In this document: in pieces, positions 31,276 through 41,247 of the stretch
How positions within the stretch are numbered: position 1 is the stretch's first letter
Layout of the letters: every line of letters begins with the position of its first letter
Origin: a virus
Length of the DNA: 61,190 bases
Virus record (IMG/VR): IMGVR_UViG_3300009001_000002
Span: 1-61,190 of that record
Reading direction: 5' to 3' (one strand)
Notes under the pieces: model-generated
What the model was told of the DNA's origin: nothing
The model's database searches: none
Seen by the model: the letters and a program-made list of their open reading frames with translations, nothing else
Position numbers and translations under genes: made by a program

Positions 31276-33495
31276 ATGGCTAGCGAATTAAAAGTAAATA
31301 AGATTTCTCCCGAGTCAGGCACCACCCTGACTCTGGGTGATTCTGGAGATACGATTAATTTCGGTAGCGGCGTACTGCCTAACTTTGAAAACCTCACGGT
31401 CACGGGTGATCTGACCGTTGATACAAATTCTTTAAAAGTAGATTCTACCAATAATTTTGTCGGTATTGGTACTGCTTCACCAAGTGTCGCTTTGGATGTG
31501 GTCGGAGCCATTACCGCTACAGGTAATATCACAGGAACACTCGCAACAGCTTCTCAACCGAACATTACATCAGTAGGAACTTTAAGCAGTTTATCTGTTA
31601 GTGGAAATATCACAGGAACTTTAGCCACCGCAGCACAACCTAATATTACAAGTTTAGGAACACTCACAGGATTAACCACAACAGGGAATATTAATTTAGG
31701 TGATAGTGATCGATTACGATTAGGTGCCTCACAAGACTTACAAATTTTTCACGATGGATCACATTCTAATATTATAGATAATGGTTCTGGTAATTTAAGA
31801 CTGGGAGGAGACACTCAAATTTACTTAGGTAGATTTTCCGGGGACACTCCAAGTGAGGCATATGCAACATTTAATTCTAATGGTGCTGTTAATTTATATT
31901 ATGATAACGCAGTTAAACTATCCACCACATCTACAGGTATAGATGTTACAGGAACCGTGGTTAGTGATGGATTGACTGTTGATGGTAATGCTACTGTAAG
32001 TGGTAACTTAACCGTTGATACAAACACTTTTTTTATTGATAGCGTAAATAATATCGTAAGAATTGGGGATAATTCTAGTTACACTCCCAACACATCAGCA
32101 GATGATCTTATTGTTGGAACCACTACCTCTGGTTCAAAAACAGGTATAACTATTTTATCTTCAAATGATGTAGCATTTTCAAGAGGAAGTATTTATTTTG
32201 CTGATTCTGCCGCAGATTCTGTTGGCAGAATAGAATACAATCATGGCACTTCTGATACTGATGTAATGAAGTTTTTCACTAATACCACAGAAGCCATGCG
32301 TATAACCAGTGCTGGTCGTGTGGGTATTGGTACAACAAGTCCAACTAACGAATTAATGGTAGCTGGTGGAACAGACACCAGAATTACTATTGATGGTAGT
32401 TCTTCATCGGGTTTATATATAACCGATAGTGGTGCTAGTGGAGTTACTATTAGAAACACTAATGACGGTGATTTAGAGTTTTTAGGAGTAAGTGGAAAAT
32501 CATTTGTATTTAATCAAGCAAGTGTAAACACAGATTTTAGAATTGAAAGTGATGCAAATGCCAACATGTTTTTTGTTGATGCTAGTACTAATAGAGTTGG
32601 TATTGGTACAAATAGTCCTAGTTCTTTACTTGACCTTGTTTTTTCAAGTACAAATACCTCACCAACACCGGGTAATTCTACTTTAAGAATTAGACAAACA
32701 GCAAGCGGCACTAATGGATATTTTTCTGCCATAAATTTAAGCACAGCAACGGTTGGAGATAGTGCTGATTCTTTAATTGTCAATTATGGAATTACAAATG
32801 GACAAAGTGCTTTAGCCTTTTTTACAGATAATTTAAATACTTGTTCTGAAAGAATGAGAATAGATCAAAATGGTCGTGTCGGTATTGGTACAACGAGTCC
32901 TGAATCTACTTTGCATGTTCAAGGTTCTGAAATAAAAGCAAAAAATTCAACTAGTGCTTTTGTAACTATTGAAGCTGGTTCAGCAAGTTACCAATCAATA
33001 TTACAATTTTCTGATGGAGGTGCTTCAGGTGCATTAATTTATGATCACCCAAGTAATTACTTAGCAACTAAAGTCAATGGCTCAGAAGCTATGCGTATTA
33101 GTAATTCTGGCAATGTCGGTATTGGTATAACTTCACCCGGTGTTGCTTTAGATGTATCTGGTGCGATTAGAGCAACAGGTGATATTACAGCGTTTTATAC
33201 TTCCGATAGATCTTTAAAAACTAATATAGAAAATATTTCTGATCCTATAAATAAAGTAAAAGAATTAAACGGTGTTTCTTATAACTGGACTGAAGCTGCA
33301 CAGAAAAAATACAGTCATCTTAATGATCAAAAAGAAATTGGTGTCATTGCTCAAGATGTAGAAAAAGTTTTACCTGAAATGGTAGCACAAAGAGAAGATG
33401 GCACAAAAGCAGTTCGTTACGAAAGAATGTGTGCTTTATTAATTGAATGTGTAAAGGATTTACAAAATCAAATAGATGAATTAAAGGATAAATAA
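31276..33495 (+). CDS. Tail fibre 2 with S74 self-cleaving chaperone
   Basis: The 739-residue protein opens with the same attachment module as fibres 1 and 3 and shares the first 100 residues almost exactly with fibre 3, though the DNA differs at silent sites. The shaft repeats RVGIGTTSP and YDN-type units. The C-terminus is the S74 chaperone (SDRSLKTNI, Ser643; IGVIAQDVEKVLPEMV; RYERMCALLIECVKDLQNQI). The adhesive middle differs from fibres 1 and 3. Confidence 0.88.
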   Translation: MASELKVNKISPESGTTLTLGDSGDTINFGSGVLPNFENLTVTGDLTVDTNSLKVDSTNNFVGIGTASPSVALDVVGAITATGNITGTLATASQPNITSVGTLSSLSVSGNITGTLATAAQPNITSLGTLTGLTTTGNINLGDSDRLRLGASQDLQIFHDGSHSNIIDNGSGNLRLGGDTQIYLGRFSGDTPSEAYATFNSNGAVNLYYDNAVKLSTTSTGIDVTGTVVSDGLTVDGNATVSGNLTVDTNTFFIDSVNNIVRIGDNSSYTPNTSADDLIVGTTTSGSKTGITILSSNDVAFSRGSIYFADSAADSVGRIEYNHGTSDTDVMKFFTNTTEAMRITSAGRVGIGTTSPTNELMVAGGTDTRITIDGSSSSGLYITDSGASGVTIRNTNDGDLEFLGVSGKSFVFNQASVNTDFRIESDANANMFFVDASTNRVGIGTNSPSSLLDLVFSSTNTSPTPGNSTLRIRQTASGTNGYFSAINLSTATVGDSADSLIVNYGITNGQSALAFFTDNLNTCSERMRIDQNGRVGIGTTSPESTLHVQGSEIKAKNSTSAFVTIEAGSASYQSILQFSDGGASGALIYDHPSNYLATKVNGSEAMRISNSGNVGIGITSPGVALDVSGAIRATGDITAFYTSDRSLKTNIENISDPINKVKELNGVSYNWTEAAQKKYSHLNDQKEIGVIAQDVEKVLPEMVAQREDGTKAVRYERMCALLIECVKDLQNQIDELKDK

Positions 33496-34493
33496 TGCCT
33501 ACACCTACAGGTCAAATAAGTTTATCTGACGTCAATGTAGAACTAGGAAATAGTTCTACCGCTCAAATCAACATGGGATCTTCTGCTGTTAGAGGATTAG
33601 CAGATGTCGCTTCAGGCGCAATCACTATGAATAATCTAAGAGGTAAATCTTCTTGGTCAAATTATACAATTACTTACGTCATTATCGCAGGTGGTGCGGA
33701 AGGAGGTAATTGGGTTGGTGGTGGCGGTGGAGCAGGTGGTGTTGTAACAGGTTCAGGTTCTGCTTCAACCATGGGTGGTGCTTCTGCTCCTACTCAACTA
33801 ACAGTCACTGTTGGTGCTGGTGGTTCTAATGGTGCTATCGGTGGAGCAACGGGGGCTAATGGTTCCAACTCTTCTATAACAGGAGCAACTACTGCTCAAG
33901 GCGGTGGAGGTGGTGGTGCTAATGGAGGCAATGGTAACGGTGCTGACGGTGGTTCTGGCGGTGGCGGAGGTAAGTTTGGTAATGGTAGTGGAGGTAATAA
34001 TGCTTCTGGCCAAGGTAATATTGGAGGTTCTGGTAACAGTAGTCTTGACGGTTCTGAAGGTGGTGGAGGTGGTAAAGGCTCTGCTGGTGGAAATGCAGGT
34101 CAAAACGGTGGATCAGGTGGATCAGGCGCATCTATTACAATATCAGGAGTGAGTAAAGGTACAAAAGCCGGCGGTGGCGGAGGCTGTGCTCAAGCAAATC
34201 GAACTGGTGGTTCTGGTGGTTCTGGTGGTGGAGGTAACGGTAAAGCAGATGATGAAACTACTTTAGGTTCAAGTATTAATGGTGATACAAATACAGGTTC
34301 TGGTGGTGGAGGCGCAAGAAATAGAAAAGATGAAGGAGATAGAGGAATTCCGGGCACGGGTGGATCTGGTATTATTTATATTAGTGTTCCGACTTCAAAT
34401 TACTCAGGAACCACAACAGGGAACCCTTCCGTACAAACATCTGGATCCAATACTATTTTAACATTCACAGGTTCAGGGAGTTACACAACATAA
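33495..34493 (+). CDS. Glycine-rich adhesin-like tail protein
   Basis: The N-terminus (GQISLSDVNVELGNSSTAQI, VRGLADVASGAITMNNLRGK) is a known fibre attachment module. Residues 60-300 are mostly Gly/Ser/Asn blocks (GGGGAGGVVTGSGSAS-like), as in the polyglycine sandwich adhesins of T-even and marine phages. The C-terminal 30 residues form strands. A host-range determinant is likely. Confidence 0.75.
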   Translation: MPTPTGQISLSDVNVELGNSSTAQINMGSSAVRGLADVASGAITMNNLRGKSSWSNYTITYVIIAGGAEGGNWVGGGGGAGGVVTGSGSASTMGGASAPTQLTVTVGAGGSNGAIGGATGANGSNSSITGATTAQGGGGGGANGGNGNGADGGSGGGGGKFGNGSGGNNASGQGNIGGSGNSSLDGSEGGGGGKGSAGGNAGQNGGSGGSGASITISGVSKGTKAGGGGGCAQANRTGGSGGSGGGGNGKADDETTLGSSINGDTNTGSGGGGARNRKDEGDRGIPGTGGSGIIYISVPTSNYSGTTTGNPSVQTSGSNTILTFTGSGSYTT

Positions 34494-34855
34494 TGGCACA
34501 TTTCGTACAGTTAGATGAAAATAATAAAGTAATACAAGTAATCGTTGTTAATAATGATGTTATAGTCGATGGTGAAGGAAATGAACAAGAATCTTTAGGT
34601 ATTGCTTTTTGTCAGTCTTTATATGGCGATAATACAAATTGGAAACAAACGTCTTACAATGCTAGTTTTAGGGGTAAGATGGCAGGAATAGGTAGCACTT
34701 ACGATAGTGAAAATGATATTTTTATTCCACCTCAGCCCTTTCCTAGTTGGACTTTAAATGATATAAATATATGGATACCACCTGTTCCTTATCCTACAGA
34801 TGATACCGTTACGTATCTTTGGGACGAGGAAAACACACAGTGGGTTCAAGGTTAA
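34493..34855 (+). CDS. Tail-fibre-associated protein, 120 aa
   Basis: The pattern FVQLDENNKVIQVIVVNNDV, then WKQTSYNASFRGKMAGIGST, PPQPFPSWTLND and LWDEENTQWVQG recurs beside fibre genes in many marine phages. It is compact and beta-rich. It may be a tip or assembly protein. Function not established. Confidence 0.7.
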   Translation: MAHFVQLDENNKVIQVIVVNNDVIVDGEGNEQESLGIAFCQSLYGDNTNWKQTSYNASFRGKMAGIGSTYDSENDIFIPPQPFPSWTLNDINIWIPPVPYPTDDTVTYLWDEENTQWVQG

Positions 34856-34858
34856 AAA

Positions 34859-36700
34859 ATGAGTGAACTTAAAGTAGATAAAATAACCCCGAGACTCGGT
34901 ACTACCTTAACGTTAGGTGATGCAGGGGACACGATCAATTTTGGTAGTGGCGTTTTACCGAACTTCGAGAACTTAACGGTGACAGGAGATTTAACCGTTG
35001 ATACGAATAGTTTAAAAGTTGATAGCACGAATAACTTCGTGGGTATTGGCACGGCATCACCTAGCGTGGCCTTAGATGTCGTAGGAGCGATCACAGCCAC
35101 AGGAAATATTACAGGAACTTTAGCAACAGCTTCTCAGCCTAATATTACTTCGGTTGGCACACTGACTTCGGCTACAATATCAGGCGATCTAACAGTAGAT
35201 ACAAACACATTGTATGTGGATAGCACAAATAATCGTGTGGGTATTGGTACAACTAGTCCTCAATCTGGTTTAGATTTAACCTCATCTATAAAAGGTTCGT
35301 GGACATCGGGAAATGTATATTCTTATCCAACAGGTAATGCTTATATAAAAGTACAAGGCACTTCAAATGAACATAATTGGATTGGTATATCGGGGGTATA
35401 TGATGATAACTCAAGTTCTGCTAACTTATTACTTCAGGCAAATTTACGAAATACAAATGAACAAGCAGGAAATTATATAGGTTCTGAAGCACAAACATCT
35501 ACCTCAGCACATTTAACTTTTGGTAAATTGATTGGTGGTTCTGCTGTTGGAGTAAATGCCACAAAAACTGAAGCTATGCGTATAGATAATTCTGGTAATG
35601 TCGGTATTGGTACAACAAGTTTAGGTACTTATAAATTATCTGTTGATAGTGGAACAGCAGGAAATACAAATGCTGAAGCAGGCTTATATTTAAGTGGTAC
35701 TAGAGCAGGAGTTGTTTACAACATTGTTTCTAATACAGCAAATACAACTACAGATAAAGGTAGTGGTATTAAATTCCAAAATGGTGGATTTGATACAGGT
35801 GCAATAATTATTAGAAATGATGGTGCGTCTGTTTCTGGTGATTCAGCAGGATATATGACCTTTCATACATCAGATGACGGAACTGAAAATCTTTCAGAAC
35901 GTATGCGTATAGATAGTTCTGGTAACTGGATGGTAGGTAAGACGAGTGTTGACCTTGGTGTTACAGGAGTTGAATTTAGAGCAGGTTCTTACAATGCTAT
36001 GACTAATGATGGTGGTGTTCCTCTTTATTTGAATAGATTAACCTCGGATGGTGGTATTCTTGAATTTAGAAAAGATGATGCAACAGTAGGTAGTATCAAT
36101 GCTTCTGGTTCACGATTAGGAATAGGTAGTGGTAGTGTTGGTCTTTGGTTTGATAATACAAGTTATGGTGCTGTGCGACCTTTTAATGTATCTACAAACA
36201 GTGATAACGATAATGTAGTTGATTTAGGTTCTTCTGGTTCAAGATTTAAAAACGCATACTTATCCGGCAACGTCTATCTCGGTGGAACAGGAAGTGCCAA
36301 TGCCTTAGATGATTATGAGGAAGGTACATTTACTCCATTAGTAGAAGGTACTACTACATCAGGTTCAGCTACTTATACAACAAGAGTAGCAAAATATACT
36401 AAAGTAGGAAATATTGTACATTTTAATATATTTATTAGATGGCAATCAGGAACTGGTTCAGGTCCTTTTATAATAACAGGATTACCCTTTACTTCAGTAG
36501 GTTCTAGTTATCATAGTGCAGTCACTATCGGTTGGATGAATGATTACGATTACACGAATGGAAAAATTCCAAGAGCATACGTACCAAGTAGTATTAGTAG
36601 AATTAATTTTGAAGAATCTACCGACAATGGTGGTTCAACTAATTTAAATTATGATTCTCAAGCGGGATTAATTTTATCTGGAAGTTATGAAACAAGTTAA
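34859..36700 (+). CDS. Tail fibre 3, without S74 chaperone
   Basis: The 613-residue protein starts with the shared attachment module (MSELKVDKITPRLGTTLTLG), followed by VGIGTASPSVALDVVGAITA and TGNITGTLATASQPNITSVG, the same as in fibre 2. The C-terminus instead ends in a beta domain that begins LDDYEEGTFTPLVEGTTTSG, a known fibre tip fold. The S74 nucleophile and helices are absent, so trimer formation must work differently or depend on another protein. Confidence 0.82.
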   Translation: MSELKVDKITPRLGTTLTLGDAGDTINFGSGVLPNFENLTVTGDLTVDTNSLKVDSTNNFVGIGTASPSVALDVVGAITATGNITGTLATASQPNITSVGTLTSATISGDLTVDTNTLYVDSTNNRVGIGTTSPQSGLDLTSSIKGSWTSGNVYSYPTGNAYIKVQGTSNEHNWIGISGVYDDNSSSANLLLQANLRNTNEQAGNYIGSEAQTSTSAHLTFGKLIGGSAVGVNATKTEAMRIDNSGNVGIGTTSLGTYKLSVDSGTAGNTNAEAGLYLSGTRAGVVYNIVSNTANTTTDKGSGIKFQNGGFDTGAIIIRNDGASVSGDSAGYMTFHTSDDGTENLSERMRIDSSGNWMVGKTSVDLGVTGVEFRAGSYNAMTNDGGVPLYLNRLTSDGGILEFRKDDATVGSINASGSRLGIGSGSVGLWFDNTSYGAVRPFNVSTNSDNDNVVDLGSSGSRFKNAYLSGNVYLGGTGSANALDDYEEGTFTPLVEGTTTSGSATYTTRVAKYTKVGNIVHFNIFIRWQSGTGSGPFIITGLPFTSVGSSYHSAVTIGWMNDYDYTNGKIPRAYVPSSISRINFEESTDNGGSTNLNYDSQAGLILSGSYETS

Positions 36701-36712
36701 AGGAGCAAAACA

Positions 36713-36970
36713 ATGGCAATAACAAAAGAAACAACTATCGCTAAAATAGAAGTCGTAGGTGATTACAAAGCTGTGCAAATTGCTACTGATACAGTCATCA
36801 AAGAAGATGGTGTAGAGTTATCAAGAAGCAGACACAGACATACAGTTCACCCAGACCAAGATATTACAGGCGAAGATGCAGAAGTACAGGCAGTATGTAA
36901 TGCTGTTTGGACACAAGCAGTGAAAGATGCTTGGACTGCGTTTCAAGCTGAGCAACAAAATAATATCTAA
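36713..36970 (+). CDS. Small tail-region protein, 85 aa
   Basis: The protein has KIEVVGDYKAVQIATDTVIK, SRSRHRHTVHPDQDIT with several His, and a helical end. Similar short proteins accompany marine phage fibres. AAAGGAGC precedes the ATG. Role unknown. Confidence 0.6.
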   Translation: MAITKETTIAKIEVVGDYKAVQIATDTVIKEDGVELSRSRHRHTVHPDQDITGEDAEVQAVCNAVWTQAVKDAWTAFQAEQQNNI

Positions 36971-36978
36971 TTTAAACA

Positions 36979-37875
36979 ATGTCGTTTTCTAGCGTTTCAT
37001 TTTCTGAAGCACCGTTTTCCGCAGAAGGAAAAATAAATATTGAAATCCTTATTACAGGACTTCAAGCGAGTACTTCTTTAAATTCCGTTACAGTATCTAC
37101 GGAACAGTTTATTTCCGTTACAGGAGTAGAAGCAACTACTACTCTTTCAGATGAAATCGTAGTCGGAAACGCTGTTATTATTGAAACAGGTGAAGAAGCG
37201 ACTGTTTCATTAGGAAACGAAGCAGTAATCGGAAGTGCTAATATTTCTATTACAGGATTAGAAGCAACTACTACTCTTTCAGATGAGGTTGTCGTAGGAA
37301 ATGCTGTCGTTATCGAAGAAGGTGTTGAAGCGACAGGAAACGTTTCTAGTGTTACAGTTGCTGTAAATCAAATATTCAGCGTAACAGGTGAAGAAGCACA
37401 AAGCGTGCTTTCAGATGAAGTTGTAGTCGGAAATGCTGTAATCGTCATTACGACAGGGGTTCAAGGAAATACTCAATTAGGAAACGAAACAGTTGTAGCG
37501 GATGCAAATGTCGTAGTTACAGGTGAAGAATTAACATCAGCTTTAAGTGGAGTTGAAGTATCAACTGATCAAATTTTATCCGTAACAGGTCAAGAATTAA
37601 CATTAACTTTAAATAATGTAGTAGTTTCAACTAGTGCTTTAGTTACAGCTACAGGAAATGAATTACAATTAATTCAAGGAAACGTTACAGTATCTACTGA
37701 ACAAATTCTTCCAATTTCTGGATTTTCTGCTAATATAAGTTTAGGTTCACCTAATATCTGGCAAGCAATACCAGGAATTAGTAATACTTGGACGGAAGTA
37801 GATGCATCTTCGACTAATACATGGTCAAATGTAAATACTTCAAGCACAAACACATGGACAAAGGTAGCGGCATAA
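36979..37875 (+). CDS. Repetitive beta-strand tail protein, 298 aa
   Basis: The body is about a dozen strand units of roughly 24-25 residues, each with VTG- or TG-x-E-AT followed by a turn (GVEATTTLSDEIVVGNAVII; GLEATTTLSDEVVVGNAVVI). This predicts a long solenoid or fibre shaft. The end (IPGISNTWTEVDASSTNTWS) has Trp/Asn repeats. No ribosome site is visible. No family recognised beyond repeat architecture. Confidence 0.65.
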   Translation: MSFSSVSFSEAPFSAEGKINIEILITGLQASTSLNSVTVSTEQFISVTGVEATTTLSDEIVVGNAVIIETGEEATVSLGNEAVIGSANISITGLEATTTLSDEVVVGNAVVIEEGVEATGNVSSVTVAVNQIFSVTGEEAQSVLSDEVVVGNAVIVITTGVQGNTQLGNETVVADANVVVTGEELTSALSGVEVSTDQILSVTGQELTLTLNNVVVSTSALVTATGNELQLIQGNVTVSTEQILPISGFSANISLGSPNIWQAIPGISNTWTEVDASSTNTWSNVNTSSTNTWTKVAA

Positions 37876-37876
37876 A

Positions 37877-38866
37877 ATGGCATCAACTTATTCAGATCGA
37901 TTAAAATTAGAACTTATGGAAGCTGGCGCAAACGCTGGTATTTGGGGAAATAATACAAATGATAACTTACAAGTTATCGATGCTGCAGTAGGAGGTTATC
38001 TTACTAAAAATGTTTCAGGTAGCACAAATGTTACTTTAAGTCAAGCGAATAGAGACCCTGACGTAGAAACGACTAATGAATCAGCAAATAAAGTAATTGA
38101 ATTTACAGGAACATTAACAGGAAATATTTATGTTTACGTTCCTGCAGTAGAAAAAGAATACGTCTTTCATAATAATACTTCCGGTAGTTATACTTTAACA
38201 GTAGCACCAACAGGGCATACCGCTAATGGAGTTGCTGTAAGTCAAGGCGCACATACGATTATGTATAATAAAAACGGAAATGAAATGGTAGATCTTTTCG
38301 CTAACTCTTTAGGAACGTTAAGTGCGGATACAATTAATGCGACTACGTATACAGGAGATGGATCTTCTTTAACAGGAATTCAACCTTTTACTTCTGGAAC
38401 AAAAATGTTATTTCAACAAACATCAGCGCCAACTGGTTGGACGAAAGACACAACTCACGATAATAAAGCGTTACGTGTCGTTACAGGAACAGCAAGTTCA
38501 GGTGGTAGTAATACTTTTTCAGGCGCATTTAATACAGCTCAAACTGTTAGTGGTACATCGGGAGGCACTTCCGTTACTATTACAGGAAGCACTGCGGGTC
38601 ACGTTTTAACACAAGCACAACTTCCCGATTACATTTTAGTACCAGATCAAAAAGCGAAAACGGAAGATAAAGGTCCTTTAAATAGAGGTTCTTCTTCTGG
38701 CGGTGGAGCGAGTTATGAACTTTTAGATATTCCTTCAGGTGGTTCTGATCAAGCACACAGTCACGGCGTAGGTACTTTAGCCGGTTCATCTCACACTCAC
38801 ACATTCAGTGATGATTTCAATCTAGACGTTCAATATGTCGATTTAATTATCGCTTCGAAAGATTAA
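37877..38866 (+). CDS. Tail fibre with collar-like tip, 329 aa
   Basis: The N-terminus (YSDRLKLELMEAGANAGIWG, then NLQVIDAAVGGYL) is a common marine fibre module. The C-terminal half has APTGWTKDTTHDNKALRVVT, PDYILVPDQ and the metal-binding HSHGVGTLAGSSHTHTFSDD, a phage tail-collar or T4 gp37-type tip with H-x-H pairs (likely iron). It ends YVDLIIASKD, typical of such tips. Confidence 0.75.
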   Translation: MASTYSDRLKLELMEAGANAGIWGNNTNDNLQVIDAAVGGYLTKNVSGSTNVTLSQANRDPDVETTNESANKVIEFTGTLTGNIYVYVPAVEKEYVFHNNTSGSYTLTVAPTGHTANGVAVSQGAHTIMYNKNGNEMVDLFANSLGTLSADTINATTYTGDGSSLTGIQPFTSGTKMLFQQTSAPTGWTKDTTHDNKALRVVTGTASSGGSNTFSGAFNTAQTVSGTSGGTSVTITGSTAGHVLTQAQLPDYILVPDQKAKTEDKGPLNRGSSSGGGASYELLDIPSGGSDQAHSHGVGTLAGSSHTHTFSDDFNLDVQYVDLIIASKD

Positions 38867-38868
38867 CA

Positions 38869-39147
38869 TTGAAAATTGAAGTTAAAGATAACTGCCCTCT
38901 TAATAACTTTAAACCTTGTAAAAAATTTGACTGTGCTTGGTTTATACAGATAAGAGGAACGCATCCTCAAACGGGTGAAGAATTAGATGAGTATGGTTGT
39001 GCGATGGCGATGATGCCATTACTTATGATTGAAAATTCAAGACAAACAAATCAAGCAGGCGCTGCAATTGAAAGCTTTCGTAATGAAATGGTGAAAGCTA
39101 ATTTAGTAACGACTGCTAAATTATTAAATAAGAAAGATGCTGAATAA
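38869..39147 (+). CDS. Cys-containing conserved phage protein, 92 aa
   Basis: Begins with TTG at 38869. CPLNNFKPCKKFDCAW and YGCAMAMMPLLMIENSRQTN supply four cysteines that could bind iron or zinc; the set recurs in marine phages. The rest is helical. It overlaps the next gene by 11 bases. Role unknown. Confidence 0.65.
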   Translation: MKIEVKDNCPLNNFKPCKKFDCAWFIQIRGTHPQTGEELDEYGCAMAMMPLLMIENSRQTNQAGAAIESFRNEMVKANLVTTAKLLNKKDAE

Positions 39148-40996
39148 AGTTCAATTTAGACCTGGGATAGATAAAGAAAACACTGAATATGGTGCGGAAG
39201 GAACATGGGTTGATTGCGATAAAGTTCGTTTTCGATTCGGACTTCCTCAAAAAATAGGAGGTTGGCTTCGTATCGCAAGTTCAGCGATGGTCGGAGCTGT
39301 TCGAGGAATTAAAGCTTGGTTTGATTTAGACGGAAGTCGATATATCGGACTCGGTACGAATAAAAAAGTTTACGTTTTTAACGGTGGAAATCTTTACGAT
39401 ATTACTCCTATTCGTCAAACAAATACGTCTTTAACCAGTTTATTTACGTCTACAAATGGTAGTTCAAACGTTACTGTTCATATTAATAGTCACGGCGCTG
39501 GTTCAGGTGATTTTGTTATTTTTGATAATATTTCTAGTTTAACGGGAAGTACTTCATACACTGTTTCTGATTTTGAAACAGGAGAATTCGAAGTTCAAAG
39601 TGTCGCTAACGGCGATGCTTTTTATATTGAGATGCCGTCTGCAGAATCAGGAGTAGGTATTACAACAACCGGAAGTGGCGATGCGGAATTTGAAGAAACA
39701 GTAGAACCTGACGTTCAAACAGTAGGATATGGTTGGGGTACATCTACTTGGGGATCAGAAGCATGGGGAACTGCTCGTTCCGTTTCTAGTGTTACTCTCG
39801 ATATGGGAATGTGGAGTTTTGATAACGCTGGTGAAGATTTATACGGTTGGAAAAAGAATGGTGGAACTTACGTATGGGATACTTCCGCAGGACTAGATAA
39901 TAATCGAATGACTCAAGTTAGTAATGCTCCTACCGCTTCTATTACAGGATTAGTTTCTACTCCTGATCGTCATTTAATTTGTTTCGGAACAGAACTAACG
40001 ATAGGAACTCCAAGTACACAGGACACAATGTTTATTCGCTGGTCGGATCAAGAAAACTTTACTCAATGGACTGCTTCTCCTACAAATACAGCAGGTTCTC
40101 AAAGATTAGGTGAAGGTAGTAAAATTATTTCTGCGAAAAAAACTAGAAATGAAATTTTAGTATGGACTGATTTAGGACTTCATAGTATGCAGTTTATCGG
40201 TCCTCCTTTTACTTTTGGCTTTCGATTATTAGGAACAGATTGTGGAGCTGTTGGTTTGAATTCTACAGTAGTCGTTAATGATACAGCATACTGGATGTCG
40301 GAAGGTCGATTTATGGTCTATCGAGGTTCTATTCAAGAACTTCCTTGTAGTGTTAAATCGTATGTATTTAATGATATTAACACATCTCAAAATCCTCAAA
40401 TATATGCAGGCGAGAATAATGAATTTAATGAAGTTATCTGGTTTTACTGTTCAGCAAATTCAAGTCAAGTAGATCGATATGTTATTTATAATTATCAAGA
40501 AAATGTATGGTATGTTGGAACTATGAATCGTAGTACTTGGGTCGATCAAGGAGTATTTTCTATTCCTCAAGCTACGGAATATTACGCTAGTTCTACTGCC
40601 GCTACTACTCAAACATTAAACGGAGTATCACCCGGTCGTAGTTTTATTTATGAACATGAAACAGGAACAACTAAAAATGGTGATATTATGGAATCGTATA
40701 TTACAAGTGGAGATGTAGATATCGCAGACGGAGATCAATTTATGTTTATTCGAGGATATATTCCTGATTTTAAAAACTTACAGGGAACAGTGAAAATGAA
40801 TTTATTATCAAGAGAGTTTCCTGCTGATACTCAAACGGAATCAGGAGAAATTAATATTACTTCTAGTACAAGAGATGTAAACACAAGAGCGAGAGGAAGG
40901 CAAATTGCAGTAAAAATATTAAGCGATTCTAGTTTAGATGATAATTGGAGATTCGGAACTTTACGAGTTGATGCTCGACCCGATGGTAAACGTTAA
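39137..40996 (+). CDS. Packaged-DNA stabilisation / tail hub protein, P22 gp10-like
   Basis: The 619-residue protein starts VQFRPGIDKENTEYGAEGTW and VDCDKVRFRFGLPQKIGGW, a known opening of the gp10-type neck plug family. The rest is beta-rich with repeated Trp (WGTSTWGSEAWGTARS, WKKNGGTYVWDTS). The domain is a beta-propeller-like plug that closes the portal channel. This supports a short-tailed P22-type virion. Confidence 0.75.
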   Translation: MLNKVQFRPGIDKENTEYGAEGTWVDCDKVRFRFGLPQKIGGWLRIASSAMVGAVRGIKAWFDLDGSRYIGLGTNKKVYVFNGGNLYDITPIRQTNTSLTSLFTSTNGSSNVTVHINSHGAGSGDFVIFDNISSLTGSTSYTVSDFETGEFEVQSVANGDAFYIEMPSAESGVGITTTGSGDAEFEETVEPDVQTVGYGWGTSTWGSEAWGTARSVSSVTLDMGMWSFDNAGEDLYGWKKNGGTYVWDTSAGLDNNRMTQVSNAPTASITGLVSTPDRHLICFGTELTIGTPSTQDTMFIRWSDQENFTQWTASPTNTAGSQRLGEGSKIISAKKTRNEILVWTDLGLHSMQFIGPPFTFGFRLLGTDCGAVGLNSTVVVNDTAYWMSEGRFMVYRGSIQELPCSVKSYVFNDINTSQNPQIYAGENNEFNEVIWFYCSANSSQVDRYVIYNYQENVWYVGTMNRSTWVDQGVFSIPQATEYYASSTAATTQTLNGVSPGRSFIYEHETGTTKNGDIMESYITSGDVDIADGDQFMFIRGYIPDFKNLQGTVKMNLLSREFPADTQTESGEINITSSTRDVNTRARGRQIAVKILSDSSLDDNWRFGTLRVDARPDGKR

Positions 40997-41247
40997 TGAC
41001 TTTTAAAAGACCTCCTACGATTCCTTTAAGTCGAAATAAAGACGATATAAACGAGATATATAATCGAGCGGTTACTGACTTAGAGCAGTACTTATTAGAG
41101 ATTACTCAGCCTGCTGGCACTGGTTTTTCTACGAGTAACGTTACTACGACTAAGGATCTAGATGCATCCACCGCTACTTTATCTGATGTAGCTAACGTTC
41201 TAGGAACGCTTATAGACGCTTTAAAATCGAAAGGATTACTTGATTAA
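40996..41247 (+). CDS. Small structural-region protein, 83 aa
   Basis: It contains PTIPLSRNKDDINEIYNRAV, TQPAGTGFSTSNVTT and a helical end (VANVLGTLIDALKSKGLLD). A helix-turn-strand layout common in small tail proteins. It begins in an ATG/TAA overlap and ends within the next gene. Confidence 0.55.
   Translation: MTFKRPPTIPLSRNKDDINEIYNRAVTDLEQYLLEITQPAGTGFSTSNVTTTKDLDASTATLSDVANVLGTLIDALKSKGLLD

Noticed and set aside
33798-34152. Several long ORFs in other frames of the glycine-rich gene
   Set aside because: GGT/GGA-rich repeats produce open frames in other phases on both strands; only the 33495-34493 frame gives a known fibre module.
28983-36700. Repeated blocks in the fibres as a diversity-generating retroelement
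   Set aside because: No reverse transcriptase or template repeat is present. The repeats are shaft units and shared attachment modules.
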